Shown one piece after another: positions 37,851-48,000 of a stretch of DNA of 64,000 nucleotides. The stretch spans positions 124,001 to 188,000 of the forward strand of contig NZ_JALKAJ010000003.1 in the NCBI RefSeq assembly GCF_023015615.1, read 5' to 3'. Each line of letters starts with the position of its first letter. Position 1 is the stretch's first letter. The position numbers were made by a program, and so were the translations under genes. The notes under the pieces are model-generated. The model saw only the letters and a list, made by a program, of their open reading frames with translations, made no database searches and was not told the origin of the DNA. Origin of the DNA: Qipengyuania sp. S6317L1 (GTDB lineage: Bacteria > Pseudomonadota > Alphaproteobacteria > Sphingomonadales > Sphingomonadaceae).

Positions 37851-39047
37851 ATGAACTACGCAAAATTCTTGGGCTTGGGCGCTGCCAGCCTTGCGCTTGC
37901 CGCTTGCGGATATGGCGCTGCTGAGGGGATTGAAACAGGGCCCGCACCGCTCGCAGCGGTCACCGATGTTGAACCACCGCAGCGCGATCCTTCCGAGTTG
38001 CAGGTGCTGTTCTGGAGCGATGACGAACGCACCGCGCGTTTCCGCGAGATGGAAAACTGGTTTCCGGGTAAGGAAGTGCCCGCCAGCACGTCGCCGCGCG
38101 CGCTTCCCGATGGCGCGCCGCTTCCTGCGGATCTTGCCGCTGATATTCGCGCGCTCATGGCAAAAACCAATGCCGCAGGCGTGATGGTGTATCAAAACGG
38201 CGGGGTGCGGTTCGAGGATTACGGTCTCGGCTTTGGACCCGATCAACGCTGGACCAGCTTTTCTGTCGCGAAAAGTTTTACCTCGACGCTGTTGGGCGCT
38301 GCGGTGCGCGATGGTTTTATCGCGAGCCTCGATGACAATGTCGTCACCTATGTGCCCGGCCTCAAGGGTTCAGCCTATGACGGCGTCACCGTGCGCCAGA
38401 TCGCGACCATGACCAGCGGCGTCGCCTGGAACGAGGATTACACCGACCCCAACAGCGACGTCGCGCAGATGAACCACTTCATGGTCAAATACGGGTCTGA
38501 GGCGATGGTGATGCAGCTCAAGGGGCTGGAGCGCGAAACCGATCCGGGGAAAAAGTGGCTCTACAAGACCGGCGAGACAAATCTCATCGGCATGGTGGTT
38601 GAAAATGCGGTGGGCCTTTCGCTTGCGCAATATGCGCAGGAGAAGATCGTCGAACCTGCCGGTTTTGAAAGCCCGATGTTCTGGATGTCCGACACCCGCG
38701 GCGGAAGCATCGGGGGATGCTGTTTGTCACTCACGCTTGGCGATTACACCCGCATGGGGATCTTCGCACTCGAAGGGGGCGGTGACAAAGTGCCCGAGGG
38801 CTGGTTTGCACAAGCAGGCGACAGCCTTGTCGATTTTGAAGGGGATGCCACCGGCTTTGGCTATGGCTACCAATGGTGGACCTATCCCCAAGGATACGGC
38901 GCGCAAGGCATCTTTGGTCAGTCGATCACCATCATCCCGGAAAAGCAATTGGTGCTCACCGTGGTCAGCAATTGGCCGACCGCAACAAGCAACGCCCACC
39001 GCGCAGGCTGGCGCGATGTGGCGAACAGGATTGCGGCGCTTGATTGA
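37851..39047 (+). CDS. Serine hydrolase lipoprotein (beta-lactamase fold)
   Basis: About 398 residues from the ATG at 37851, preceded by GGAGAGGA, with a lipobox LAAC giving an outer-membrane-type lipoprotein. The catalytic serine is in SVAKSFTSTLLG (SxxK). The tyrosine is in LYKTGETN, and the third motif lies near GFGYGYQWW/FGQSITI. Such class C beta-lactamase-like enzymes are often esterases or peptidases; whether it hydrolyses beta-lactams cannot be judged. It stands alone between phrB and the PilZ gene. Confidence 0.88.
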   Translation: MNYAKFLGLGAASLALAACGYGAAEGIETGPAPLAAVTDVEPPQRDPSELQVLFWSDDERTARFREMENWFPGKEVPASTSPRALPDGAPLPADLAADIRALMAKTNAAGVMVYQNGGVRFEDYGLGFGPDQRWTSFSVAKSFTSTLLGAAVRDGFIASLDDNVVTYVPGLKGSAYDGVTVRQIATMTSGVAWNEDYTDPNSDVAQMNHFMVKYGSEAMVMQLKGLERETDPGKKWLYKTGETNLIGMVVENAVGLSLAQYAQEKIVEPAGFESPMFWMSDTRGGSIGGCCLSLTLGDYTRMGIFALEGGGDKVPEGWFAQAGDSLVDFEGDATGFGYGYQWWTYPQGYGAQGIFGQSITIIPEKQLVLTVVSNWPTATSNAHRAGWRDVANRIAALD

Positions 39048-39135
39048 GTTTGGGGATTAAGTTTTGAAGATTGAACGGGGAGGGGCGCTGATCGCGGCGC
39101 CGCTTCCTGACAATTCTGCCGATTGAACCTGCCGA

Positions 39136-39483
39136 TCAAATCATCGGACGGCTGACACCCGCGCTTGAATAACGCATGAGGATGTTGTCGTGCACGATCG
39201 GGCTCAAAAGCTCCTCGAACGCGCAACCGACGATGCAGTTTTCCCACCACACGACCTGCGCCTGAAGCGATTCAAGGCCGGGAAGGGTTAGCCAGCACAT
39301 CTGGCCTTCGTGCATGCGATTGATCGAGCTTGCCGAAAAGCCCGAGATCGAAAGGTCCTGAACGTTCGTCTGAAACGCGCGGCCACCCGATGCCCGCAAA
39401 GAGGCAGGGATCACCAGGCGTGTACGAGGAGAGCAGCGATCTTCCTGCGCTGCGGCGAGATAACGGTTGTCAGCGGTCGGCAT
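39136..39483 (-). CDS. PilZ domain protein
   Basis: A 115-residue protein made of one PilZ domain, the c-di-GMP receptor fold. The binding motifs are visible: RCSPRTRLVIPASL with the arginine motif and DLSISGFSA with the (D/N)xSxxG motif. The N-terminal Met at 39483 is reasonable, though the Shine-Dalgarno is weak. A TTAA-N7-TTAA site lies 110 bases upstream, suggesting control by CtrA, as known for several motility and c-di-GMP genes in alphaproteobacteria. No neighbour indicates which output it drives. Confidence 0.85.
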   Translation of the reverse strand: MPTADNRYLAAAQEDRCSPRTRLVIPASLRASGGRAFQTNVQDLSISGFSASSINRMHEGQMCWLTLPGLESLQAQVVWWENCIVGCAFEELLSPIVHDNILMRYSSAGVSRPMI

Positions 39484-39592
39484 ACGCTTTTTGAACCTTC
39501 TTTGTCAGTAATGTGCGTGGCAAGTGCGACAAGGCACTCACACGCCCAAAGACATGGCACATATGGTACTGACAGAAAGTTGCAGATTTTGG

Positions 39593-39607
39593 TTAACAGC
39601 AGTTTAA
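39593..39607 (-). promoter_or_regulatory. CtrA-type box upstream of the PilZ gene
   Basis: TTAA (39593-39596), seven bases, TTAA (39604-39607) is an exact TTAA-N7-TTAA motif. On the minus strand it continues as TTAACC, matching the extended consensus. It lies 110 bases before the PilZ start on the same strand. Confidence 0.6.
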
Positions 39608-39680
39608 GCGTAACCGCAGCAATCGCTCCAGCGGGTGTTCAAGCGCGCTGACAAGCTGTCCAAAGCGCCCTTGCGCGGGG

Positions 39681-40394
39681 TCAATCCACCCGTTCGCGGT
39701 GCCCTGTTTCAAAGCCTTCGCTCGCCAATGCTACAAGGCGGTCGGCGACGACTTCAGGACCTTTAAGCGTTTCGGGCTTTTCACCCGGATAGGCGCGCGC
39801 GCGCATAGCGGTACGGGTTGCGCCCGGGTCCACAATCGCAACGCGCAGTTCAGAGAGTTTCTCAACCTCCTGCCCGTAGGTTTCGAGCAGGTTGTCAAAC
39901 GCGGCCTTGGTCGAACCGTAGGCGCCCCAATAAGCGCGAGGGTTCGCGCCAACGCTGCTGGTGAGGCCGATGATCTTGCCCGCTTTCGCGCGTCGCAATA
40001 GCGGATCGAACCCCGCCAACAGCGCCTGTGTAGCAACGACATTGGTCAGGATTGCGGTGTTGAACTGCTTGGGGTCAATCTGGCTAAGCGGTGTGAGCTC
40101 TGGCAGGTAAGCGCCTGCAATCACCATCAGATCGAGCGTATCCCAGCGCCCGGCAATCGCGCTTGCAAGCCGGCCAATCGCGTCAGGCTCCATCAGGTCC
40201 ACCGGCGCGATGGTGGAGGTCCCGCCCGCCTCGTGGATCTTGTCTTCGACCGCTTCAAGGTCCTTCACCTTGCGCGCGGTGATGATCACGTGCGCGCCCG
40301 CTTTCGCAAGCGCAATCGCGGTCGCTGCGCCAATTCCGCGGCTCGCGCCGGTGACGAGGGCGGTCTGCCCCTCAAGAGGTCTGGTGTCGGTCAT
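39681..40394 (-). CDS. Short-chain dehydrogenase downstream of purF
   Basis: A 237-residue SDR with TGASRGIGAATAIALAKAG, a VIAGAYLP region in place of the strict NNAG, and the catalytic YGSTKAAFDNLLETY. The NNAG motif being altered to VIAG makes it a divergent member. It lies only 27 bases downstream of purF on the same strand, so it is probably in the same transcript; a metabolic connection is not evident. The C-terminus is RVD; no further domain is seen. Confidence 0.85.
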   Translation of the reverse strand: MTDTRPLEGQTALVTGASRGIGAATAIALAKAGAHVIITARKVKDLEAVEDKIHEAGGTSTIAPVDLMEPDAIGRLASAIAGRWDTLDLMVIAGAYLPELTPLSQIDPKQFNTAILTNVVATQALLAGFDPLLRRAKAGKIIGLTSSVGANPRAYWGAYGSTKAAFDNLLETYGQEVEKLSELRVAIVDPGATRTAMRARAYPGEKPETLKGPEVVADRLVALASEGFETGHRERVD

Positions 40395-40421
40395 GGTTCT
40401 TGATTCTCGAATCTCGGCGTC

Positions 40422-41942
40422 TCAGGCAGCTCTTGGATCAGCAAAAGGGAGCTCATCGCTGCCTTCGCGCGCGTTGTTCAGATCAGTGAGCGATGTGGGG
40501 TAGTCGCCGGTGAAGCAGGCATCGCAGAACTGCGGACACGCCTTGTCGCGGCCCTTTTGCGATCCCACCGCGCGGTAAAGCCCGTCGATGGAAATAAAAG
40601 CGAGGCTGTCGGCCTGGATATATTCGCGCATCGGCTCGATCTCCATGCGCGCGGCGAGCAGCTTGTTGCGTTCGGGCGTATCGACGCCATAGAAACACGA
40701 ATAGGCGGTCGGCGGACTGGCAACGCGGAAGTGCACTTCTTTTGCGCCCGCATCGCGCATCATCTGCACGATCTTGAGGCTGGTCGTGCCGCGCACGATG
40801 GAATCGTCAATAAGGACAATCCGCTTGCCCTCGATCAGGGCGCGATTGGCGTTGTGCTTGCGCTTTACAGAGCTGTCGCGCGCGCCGTCCGATGGCTGGA
40901 TGAAGGTGCGCCCGACATAGTGCGAGCGGATAATGCCAAGCTCGAACGGCACGCCGGATTCGTGGGCATAGCCGATGGCTGCGGGAACGCCGCTGTCGGG
41001 TACAGGCACGATGAGGTCGACATCGCACGGGGATTCGATAGCAAGCTCGCGGCCGATGGCCTTGCGCGCTTCGTAAACGCTGTGACCTGCAAACGTGCTG
41101 TCGGGGCGGCTGAAATAGACGTGCTCGAAAATGCACGGCCGAGGGGCAGGGCTGCCAAAGGGGCGCATACTCTTTATCTCGCCGTCAAAGCCGACTTGCA
41201 GCATTTCGCCTGGCTCGATCTCGCGGATGAATTTGGCGCCAACAACATCGAAGGCGACGCTTTCGCTGGCGAAAAGGACCGCTTTGGAGCCATCGCCATT
41301 GACCATCTCGCCCATGACGAGCGGACGGATGCCCAGCGGGTCACGGCAGGCAATCATGCCCTCGGGCGTCATCACGATCAGCGCATAGGCGCCTTCGACC
41401 AGACGCAGCGCATCGATCAGGCGGTCGCCAACCGTGGGATAGCGCGATGTCGCGACCAGGTGGATGATGACTTCGGTGTCAGAGGTTGACTGGAAGATCG
41501 AACCCTTGCCGACCAGATCCTTGCGAAGGTTCAAGGCATTGGAAATATTGCCGTTATGCGCAATCGCAAAGCCGCCGCTGGCAAGCTCTGCGTAAAGCGG
41601 CTGCACGTTGCGAAGGCCCGAGCCACCGGTCGTCGAATAGCGCACATGGCCCGCTGCCATTGTGCCGGGAAGTTCGTCGATCGCTTCCTGGGTCGAGAAA
41701 TTCTCTGCCACATGGCCAAGGCCCCGGCGCGAGATGAAGTCATTGCCGTCAAAGCTGGTGATGCCGGCCGCTTCCTGCCCGCGGTGTTGCAGCGCGTGTA
41801 GGCCAAGCGCGGTCGCAGCCGACGCTTTTTCTGCGTTGATTGCGCCAAAAACCCCGCATTCTTCGCGAAGTTTATCACCATCCTCATCGAGGAAGGGGTG
41901 AGTGAGATTGCCTGCTAAACGACCCGTTTCGGTAATTGCCAT
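40422..41942 (-). CDS. purF: Amidophosphoribosyltransferase
   Basis: A 506-residue first enzyme of purine synthesis, transferring ammonia from glutamine to PRPP. The N-terminal Ntn domain begins after a propeptide with the catalytic cysteine C29 (REECGVFGAINAEKA) and shows HRGQEAAGI and ATSRYPTV. The PRPP site follows as RIVLIDDSIVRGTTS. The ATG at 41942 is chosen over an upstream in-frame ATG because GAGG lies ahead of it. It diverges from the lipoprotein-release permease gene over a 266-base region. Confidence 0.97.
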   Translation of the reverse strand: MAITETGRLAGNLTHPFLDEDGDKLREECGVFGAINAEKASAATALGLHALQHRGQEAAGITSFDGNDFISRRGLGHVAENFSTQEAIDELPGTMAAGHVRYSTTGGSGLRNVQPLYAELASGGFAIAHNGNISNALNLRKDLVGKGSIFQSTSDTEVIIHLVATSRYPTVGDRLIDALRLVEGAYALIVMTPEGMIACRDPLGIRPLVMGEMVNGDGSKAVLFASESVAFDVVGAKFIREIEPGEMLQVGFDGEIKSMRPFGSPAPRPCIFEHVYFSRPDSTFAGHSVYEARKAIGRELAIESPCDVDLIVPVPDSGVPAAIGYAHESGVPFELGIIRSHYVGRTFIQPSDGARDSSVKRKHNANRALIEGKRIVLIDDSIVRGTTSLKIVQMMRDAGAKEVHFRVASPPTAYSCFYGVDTPERNKLLAARMEIEPMREYIQADSLAFISIDGLYRAVGSQKGRDKACPQFCDACFTGDYPTSLTDLNNAREGSDELPFADPRAA

Positions 41943-42115
41943 AGCTTCCTCGCCTGCTGCCCCGCTCGCGTGGTGTCTTTTGGATGGGAGCGTCAATGGC
42001 GATGTTACCGATCAATTACAAGGCCAATCGCGGCGAATAGTGGGCCATGCTCCCCGACATTTGGACAAAGTCCGCGGAAGGGCAAGCGCAAGAGGCAGGA
42101 GGCAAGCGCCACATT

Positions 42116-42149
42116 ACGCACAGATTGCGCCCGATTACCGATTGTGCGT
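42116..42149. repeat. Inverted repeat in the purF / permease divergent region
   Basis: ACGCACA (42116-42122) and TGTGCGT (42143-42149) are exact reverse complements with a 20-base spacer, in the 266-base gap between divergent genes. A repressor operator or leader hairpin is possible; nothing else in the gap was identified. Confidence 0.35.
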
Positions 42150-42208
42150 GGTCCCTTGCGCGCTTAAAGCCTGCGTTCACAAACCACTTTGCAAAAGCGC
42201 TTTTTCCA

Positions 42209-43447
42209 ATGCTTACCCCCTTCGAAAAGATGATAGCCAAACGCTATCTATGGCCCGGCAAAGGCGAGGCATTCATCGCGCTTGTTGCCGGTATTTCGGT
42301 ATGCGTGGTGATGCTGTCGGTTGCGCTTCTGGTCGCGGTGATGAGCGTCATGGGCGGCTTTCGCAGCGAGATGCTCGACAAGTTTTCAAGCCTTAATGGG
42401 CACGCGGTGATCCAGGCCTATGGCGGCGAGCTTGAAGGCTGGGAAGATGTGCTCGCAAAGGTTCAGGCAACCGATGGCGTGATCAGCGCATCCCCCCTGA
42501 TCGAACAGCCATTGATCGCCGGATACAACGGACGCAACGCGGCGATTTTCGTGCGCGGCAATACCGCAGAGGATATCGCCGGCATTTCGGACAAGGTCGT
42601 GCTTGGCGATATGGCGAGCGTAACGCCCGGGTCGGGCAAGGTCGCGCTGGGCGTTCAACTTGCAAGCAATCTGGGCATTCGGGTGGGCGACACGATCACC
42701 ATCATCAATCCGCAAGGGCGCACAACGCCCTTTGGCACGTCCATCCGACAGGTCGGCTACGAAGTGGGCGCGATCTTCGAGATCGGGCTTTATGATTTTG
42801 ATGAAACCTTCGTCGTCATGCCGATGGAAGATGCACAGACGCTGCTTCTTCTGGGCGACAAGATCGGTTTGATCGAAGTGACCGTGACTGACCCCGATGA
42901 TGTCGGAGGCATTCTGGGCGGGCTGGAACCGGACCTTCAGGGCAAAGCGGTGATCGCCGATTGGAAAACGATCAATTCGACCTTGTTCGAAGCGCTTGAA
43001 ATTGACCGGATGGTTACGTCTTTTGTGCTGAGTTTCATGGTGTTGGTGGCAAGCTTTAATATCCTGTCGAGCCTCGTGATGCTTGTACGGGCAAAAACGC
43101 GCGACATTGCGATCATGCGCACCATGGGAGCAACGCGGCGCAGCCTGCTCAAGATTTTCGTGACCACCGGCACAACGATTGGCGCGATCGGCACTGGAGC
43201 TGGGCTTGTGCTGGGTTTCCTCCTCCTGTTCTTCCGCAACAACATCGTCGACGGGATTTCCTTCCTTACCGGCGCGCAATTGTGGGACCCCGAAGTGCGG
43301 TTTCTGACGACGCTACCGATGCGGGTGGACCCGTGGGAGATTGCCGGGATCACGATCCTTGGCGTCGGTTTGAGCTTCCTTGCGACGCTTTATCCGGCGC
43401 TAAAAGCGTCCAACACCGACCCTGTTCAGGTGCTGCGTTATGAGTAA
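42209..43447 (+). CDS. Lipoprotein-releasing ABC transporter permease (LolC/LolE family)
   Basis: About 412 residues from the ATG at 42209 (an open frame extends upstream without a family match). Four membrane segments: one near residues 22-50, then a large periplasmic domain (about 55-265), then three helices after [22 protein letters not shown]. The family motif [20 protein letters not shown], which couples to the ATPase, is present. The protein extracts lipoproteins from the inner membrane for the Lol pathway. Only one such permease is next to lolD, so it may serve as both LolC and LolE. It overlaps lolD by eight bases. Confidence 0.9.
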   Translation: MLTPFEKMIAKRYLWPGKGEAFIALVAGISVCVVMLSVALLVAVMSVMGGFRSEMLDKFSSLNGHAVIQAYGGELEGWEDVLAKVQATDGVISASPLIEQPLIAGYNGRNAAIFVRGNTAEDIAGISDKVVLGDMASVTPGSGKVALGVQLASNLGIRVGDTITIINPQGRTTPFGTSIRQVGYEVGAIFEIGLYDFDETFVVMPMEDAQTLLLLGDKIGLIEVTVTDPDDVGGILGGLEPDLQGKAVIADWKTINSTLFEALEIDRMVTSFVLSFMVLVASFNILSSLVMLVRAKTRDIAIMRTMGATRRSLLKIFVTTGTTIGAIGTGAGLVLGFLLLFFRNNIVDGISFLTGAQLWDPEVRFLTTLPMRVDPWEIAGITILGVGLSFLATLYPALKASNTDPVQVLRYE

Positions 43448-44114
43448 GCCAATCGTCCAGCTTCGCGATCTCAAACGCAGCTTTGAGCAGGGCGGCACGC
43501 GCATTGATGTGCTGCGCGGGGTCAATCTCGACATTATGCCGGGCGAAATTGTCGCGCTTCTGGGCCCGTCGGGTTCGGGCAAATCGACCATGTTGCAGGC
43601 GGTGGGCCTTCTCGAAGGCGGGTTTGAAGGGTCGATCAATATCGCGGGCGAGCAGGCCGAGAAAATGGCCTCTGACCAACGCACGAGGCTGCGGCGCGAG
43701 CATTTGGGTTTTGTCTATCAATTCCACCACCTGCTGCCCGATTTCAACGCGACCGAAAATGTGGTGATGCCGCAAATGGTGGGGGGCATTGCCGAGGCCG
43801 AGGCAAAGGCGCGCGCCGAGAGCCTTCTCACCAGTCTCGGCCTCAGTCACCGCCTGACCCACCGGCCAAGCCAGCTATCGGGCGGGGAACAGCAGCGGGT
43901 CGCCGTGGCGCGCGCTCTGGCCAATCGCCCGACGCTTGTGCTTGCCGATGAACCCACCGGCAACCTTGATGAGGCAACCTCGGACACGGTGCTTGGCCAA
44001 TTTCTCGAGCTTGTGCGCGGTGAGGGCAGCGCGGCTTTGGTTGCGACCCACAACGAGCGCCTGGCACTCCGGATGGACCGTGTGGTGCGCCTTCACGAAG
44101 GTGTGCTCGAATAA
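43440..44114 (+). CDS. lolD: Lipoprotein-releasing ABC transporter ATP-binding protein
   Basis: A 224-residue ABC ATPase with Walker [11 protein letters not shown] at residues 41-50, signature [16 protein letters not shown], Walker [15 protein letters not shown], and the switch histidine in ATHNERLA. The FGFVYQF-like Q-loop region reads [14 protein letters not shown], a phrase typical of LolD. It overlaps the permease gene by eight bases, which confirms the pair. Confidence 0.94.
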   Translation: MSKPIVQLRDLKRSFEQGGTRIDVLRGVNLDIMPGEIVALLGPSGSGKSTMLQAVGLLEGGFEGSINIAGEQAEKMASDQRTRLRREHLGFVYQFHHLLPDFNATENVVMPQMVGGIAEAEAKARAESLLTSLGLSHRLTHRPSQLSGGEQQRVAVARALANRPTLVLADEPTGNLDEATSDTVLGQFLELVRGEGSAALVATHNERLALRMDRVVRLHEGVLE

Positions 44115-44161
44115 AGGAACCCTTCGCGCCCCCCGCTTGTATATCTTCAAAGGAGATAAAA

Positions 44162-44437
44162 ATGGCAGACCATCCCAGCACTTACAAAGGCACCCCGCTC
44201 GAAACCGGAGAACTTGCGTGGAATGACCGCGCCGCGCTTTACAACAAGGCGAGCGCAGACGGCGTGATTTCGGGCGCCAACGCATTGAGGCGCGGGACCT
44301 TTGCCGAAATGATCAAGCACATCACCATGCTCCCCGAAGGTGAGCGCGGCGATCTTGTGATCGAGAAAAAGGGCGACCGCGAATATTCAGCAGAAGAAGC
44401 CGTGGCGCTTGCCAGCCGGGACGATTTCCCTTCATAG
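44162..44437 (+). CDS. Conserved-looking hypothetical protein
   Basis: A 91-residue soluble protein with an excellent start: AAAGGAGATAAAA then ATG. The sequence is neutral to acidic with a helical middle (AALYNKASADGVISGANALRRGTFAEMIKHITMLPEGERGDLVIEKKGDREYSAEEAVALASRDDFPS). No domain is recognised. It lies between lolD and the glutathione peroxidase gene with 47- and 42-base gaps, so it may have its own promoter. Confidence 0.7.
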   Translation: MADHPSTYKGTPLETGELAWNDRAALYNKASADGVISGANALRRGTFAEMIKHITMLPEGERGDLVIEKKGDREYSAEEAVALASRDDFPS

Positions 44438-44479
44438 GAATCGCAATTTTCCCACTCAGCGTTAAGGGACCAGACGCGC

Positions 44480-44959
44480 ATGACCACCATTGCCGATTTT
44501 CAAGTGACCACCAACCGCGGAGAGACGCTCGATCTTGCGGAGAAAAAGGGCAAGGTCCTGCTCGTCGTGAACACCGCATCAAAATGTGGCTTTACGCCGC
44601 AATATGACGGGCTTGAAAAGCTGTATCAGCGGTTCAAGGATCAGGGTTTCGAAGTGCTGGGTTTCCCCTGCAACCAATTCGGCGCGCAGGAACCGGGCAA
44701 TGCCGATGAGATCGCGGAATTTTGCAAGGTCAATTTTGGTGTCACCTTCCCGCTGATGGCCAAGGTCGATGTGAACGGCGACGACGCATCACCTCTTTTC
44801 GATTGGATGAAGTCGGAAAAGAAGGGTCTGATGGGCTCCACCTCGATCAAGTGGAACTTCACCAAATTCCTCATCAACCGTGAGGGGGAAGTGGTGAAAC
44901 GCTACGGCCCGCAAGATGCGCCCAAGACCATCATCAAGGACATCGAAAAGCTGCTTTAA
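44480..44959 (+). CDS. Glutathione peroxidase (cysteine type)
   Basis: A 159-residue thiol peroxidase of the glutathione peroxidase family that reduces hydroperoxides. The peroxidatic cysteine is C36 in NTASKCGFTPQY (a cysteine in place of selenocysteine), followed by the conserved glutamine in FPCNQFGAQEPG and tryptophan in IKWNFTKFLI. Such bacterial forms often use thioredoxin in practice. The length is standard. Confidence 0.93.
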   Translation: MTTIADFQVTTNRGETLDLAEKKGKVLLVVNTASKCGFTPQYDGLEKLYQRFKDQGFEVLGFPCNQFGAQEPGNADEIAEFCKVNFGVTFPLMAKVDVNGDDASPLFDWMKSEKKGLMGSTSIKWNFTKFLINREGEVVKRYGPQDAPKTIIKDIEKLL

Positions 44960-45058
44960 GCAGCGCATGCCATTCTCGCTGCGGCGGGGGTGACATTTGT
45001 GTCATTTCCTGTGGAAGTCGCCCTTGGCGCAGGCGTAGCAAGAGCGCATATTGCGCCC

Positions 45059-48000
45059 ATGCTCTACGCTCCATTCGTCCCTTTGCGCGTCTTTTCGTCC
45101 TATTCGATGCTCGAAGGGGCAATCGATCCCAAAGCGATCGCAAAACTTGCCAAGGAACGTGATTTTCCCGCGATCGCGATATGCGACCGCAACGGGCTTT
45201 ATGGCGCGGTCATGTTCGCCAATGCCTGTAAAGCCGAAGGCGTGCAGCCGATTATCGGCACGCTTCTGGGCGTTGCGCGCGAAGGGTCGGAGGGCAAACT
45301 TGTCGATTACCTTCCGCTTCTGGCGAAGGATGAGGCGGGCTATGATAATTTGTGCCACCTCGTCTCCGCCGCGCACCTCGACCGACCGCTTGAACTTGAA
45401 CCTCACGTCGAGATGTCCGAGCTTGAAGGGCATTCAGACGGGCTGATCGCGCTAACGGGCGCGGGCGAGGGGGCTTTGACGCGCCTTCTGGCAGAAGGTC
45501 AGGCAGATGCAGCGCGCGCCTTGGTCGAAAAGCTGGAGATGCTTTTCCCGAACCGCCTCTACATCGAACTGGCCCGGCACGGCGATCCGGTGTGCGAACG
45601 CGCGGAAGAGCCGCTGATTGACATGGCTTACGCCCGCAACCTGCCTCTGGTCGCGACAAACCCTGCCAATTTCGCAGAGCCGCATATGCACAAGGCGCAT
45701 GATGCCATGTTGTGCATCGCCAATTCGACCTATGTCGAGAACGAGGACCGCCCGCGCACCAATGAGCAAGCCTACGTCAAGTCGGCGCATACGATGCGCG
45801 ACCTGTTCATTGATGTGCCCGAGGCAATTTCCAACACGCTCGTTGTGGCGCAGCGGTGTGCCTATGCGCCGCCTTACCGCAAACCGATCCTGCCAAGCCT
45901 TGCCGGCGATCTTGAGGGTGAGGCGAAGATGCTCGCCGAGCAATCGAAGGCAGGCCTCGAGGAACGGCTTTCGACTTATGAGAACCTCTCCGATGAGGAT
46001 CGCAAGGCCTATTTTGACCGGCTCGATTACGAGATCGGCATCATCGTCAACATGGGTTTTCCCGGCTACTTCCTGATCGTTGCCGACTTTATCCAATGGG
46101 CCAAGGACAACGGCATTCCGGTGGGGCCGGGACGTGGCTCTGGTGCGGGTTCGATTGTGGCCTGGGCGCTGACGATTACGGACCTTGACCCTATCCAGCT
46201 GGGCCTACTGTTCGAGCGTTTCCTGAACCCCGAACGTGTGTCCATGCCCGACTTCGATATCGACTTTTGCGAGACGCGGCGCGGCGAGGTTATCCGCTAT
46301 GTGCAGCAAAAATACGGGCAAGACCACGTCGCGCAGATCATCACCTTTGGTAAGATGAAAGCGCGCGCGGTGCTGCGCGATTGCGGGCGGATCCTGCAGA
46401 TGAGCTATGGTCAGGTTGATCGCCTCTGCAAGATGGTACCCAACCATCCGACCGACCCGTGGACACTGCCGCGAGCATTGAATGGCGCGGCGGATTTCAA
46501 GAATGAATATGACAACGACAATGAGGTAAAACGCCTCGTCGACCTGGCGCTGCAACTGGAAGGGCAGCCGCGCAATTCCTCGACCCACGCCGCCGGCGTT
46601 GTGATCGGCGACCGCCCGCTGGCGAAACTCGTGCCGCTTTACCGCGATCCGCGTTCGGATATGCCTGTGACGCAATACGACATGAAGAATGTCGAAAGCT
46701 CGGGGCTCGTCAAATTCGACTTCTTGGGGCTCAAAACTCTCAGCGTGCTGCGCAAGGCGGTGGACCTTCTCGCAGAGCGCGGGATCGAGATTGATCTGGG
46801 CGCGCTGCCGCTGGATGACACGGGCGTTTATGACTTGATGCAGTCGGGTAACACGGTCGGCGTGTTCCAGCTGGAATCGGAAGGCATGCGGCGCACGCTG
46901 AAAGCGGTGAAGCCGTCCAACTTCGGCGATATTATCGCGCTCGTCTCGCTTTATCGTCCAGGTCCAATGGACAACATCCCGCTGTTCGGACAGCGTAAAG
47001 CGGGCGAGGTGGCGATCGAATATCCGCACCCCAAGCTGGAGGGCATCCTTGAGGAGACCTACGGCATCTTCGTTTATCAGGAACAGGTGATGCAGGCAGC
47101 GCAGATCCTCGCCGGATATTCGCTCGGCGATGCCGACCTCCTGCGCCGCGCGATGGGTAAGAAGGTGCAGGCCGAAATGGACGCACAGCGCCAGCGCTTT
47201 GTCGATGGGTGCAAAGAAGTTTCTGATATTGAAGCAAAACAAGCCAATGAACTGTTCGACTTGATCGACAAGTTCGCAGGCTATGGCTTCAACAAATCAC
47301 ACGCGGCGGCCTATGCTCTCCTCGCCTTCCAGACCGCTTGGATGAAAGCGCATTATCCGGAAGAATTCTACGCGGCCTCCATGTGCTTTGATATGCACCA
47401 GTCGGAAAAACTTTCCGTATTTGTCGACGATGCGCGCCGCTATCCGGTGCAACGCGAAGGGGGCGCCGATGCGAGAGTAACCGGCGTCGAAGTTCTCGCG
47501 CCGGATGTGAACTTTTCCAAGGCCAAATTCACCACCGAACAGACCGATCACGGCTATGCTGTGCGATACGCGCTCGCCGGTATTCGCAATGTCGGTGAAA
47601 AGGCGATGGAAGCCATCGTCGCCGAGCGTGAGGCAAACGGGAAATACGAAAGCCTCAAGGACTTTTTCGAGCGCATTCCCCAAGGCTCGATGAACCGCAG
47701 ACAGCTGGAAGGGCTTATCTGTGCTGGCGCTCTGGACGGGCTCCACCCCAATCGCGGCGAACTCTTCGCCAATGCCGACTTGCTTCTAGCGACAGCAGAA
47801 GCGGCTGCACGCGAAAGGTCCAGCGGGCAGGGCGGACTTTTCGGCGGCGACAATGCGCCGCAGGAAGGCATCCGCCTGCAAGCTGCGGAAAGCTGGCCGC
47901 GCATCGAACAGATGGCAAAGGAGCGCGAAAACTTCGGCTTCTATTTCTCCGCCCACCCGGTGCAGCAATTCCGCGAGGCAGCCTCGGCCCACGGTGCGCG

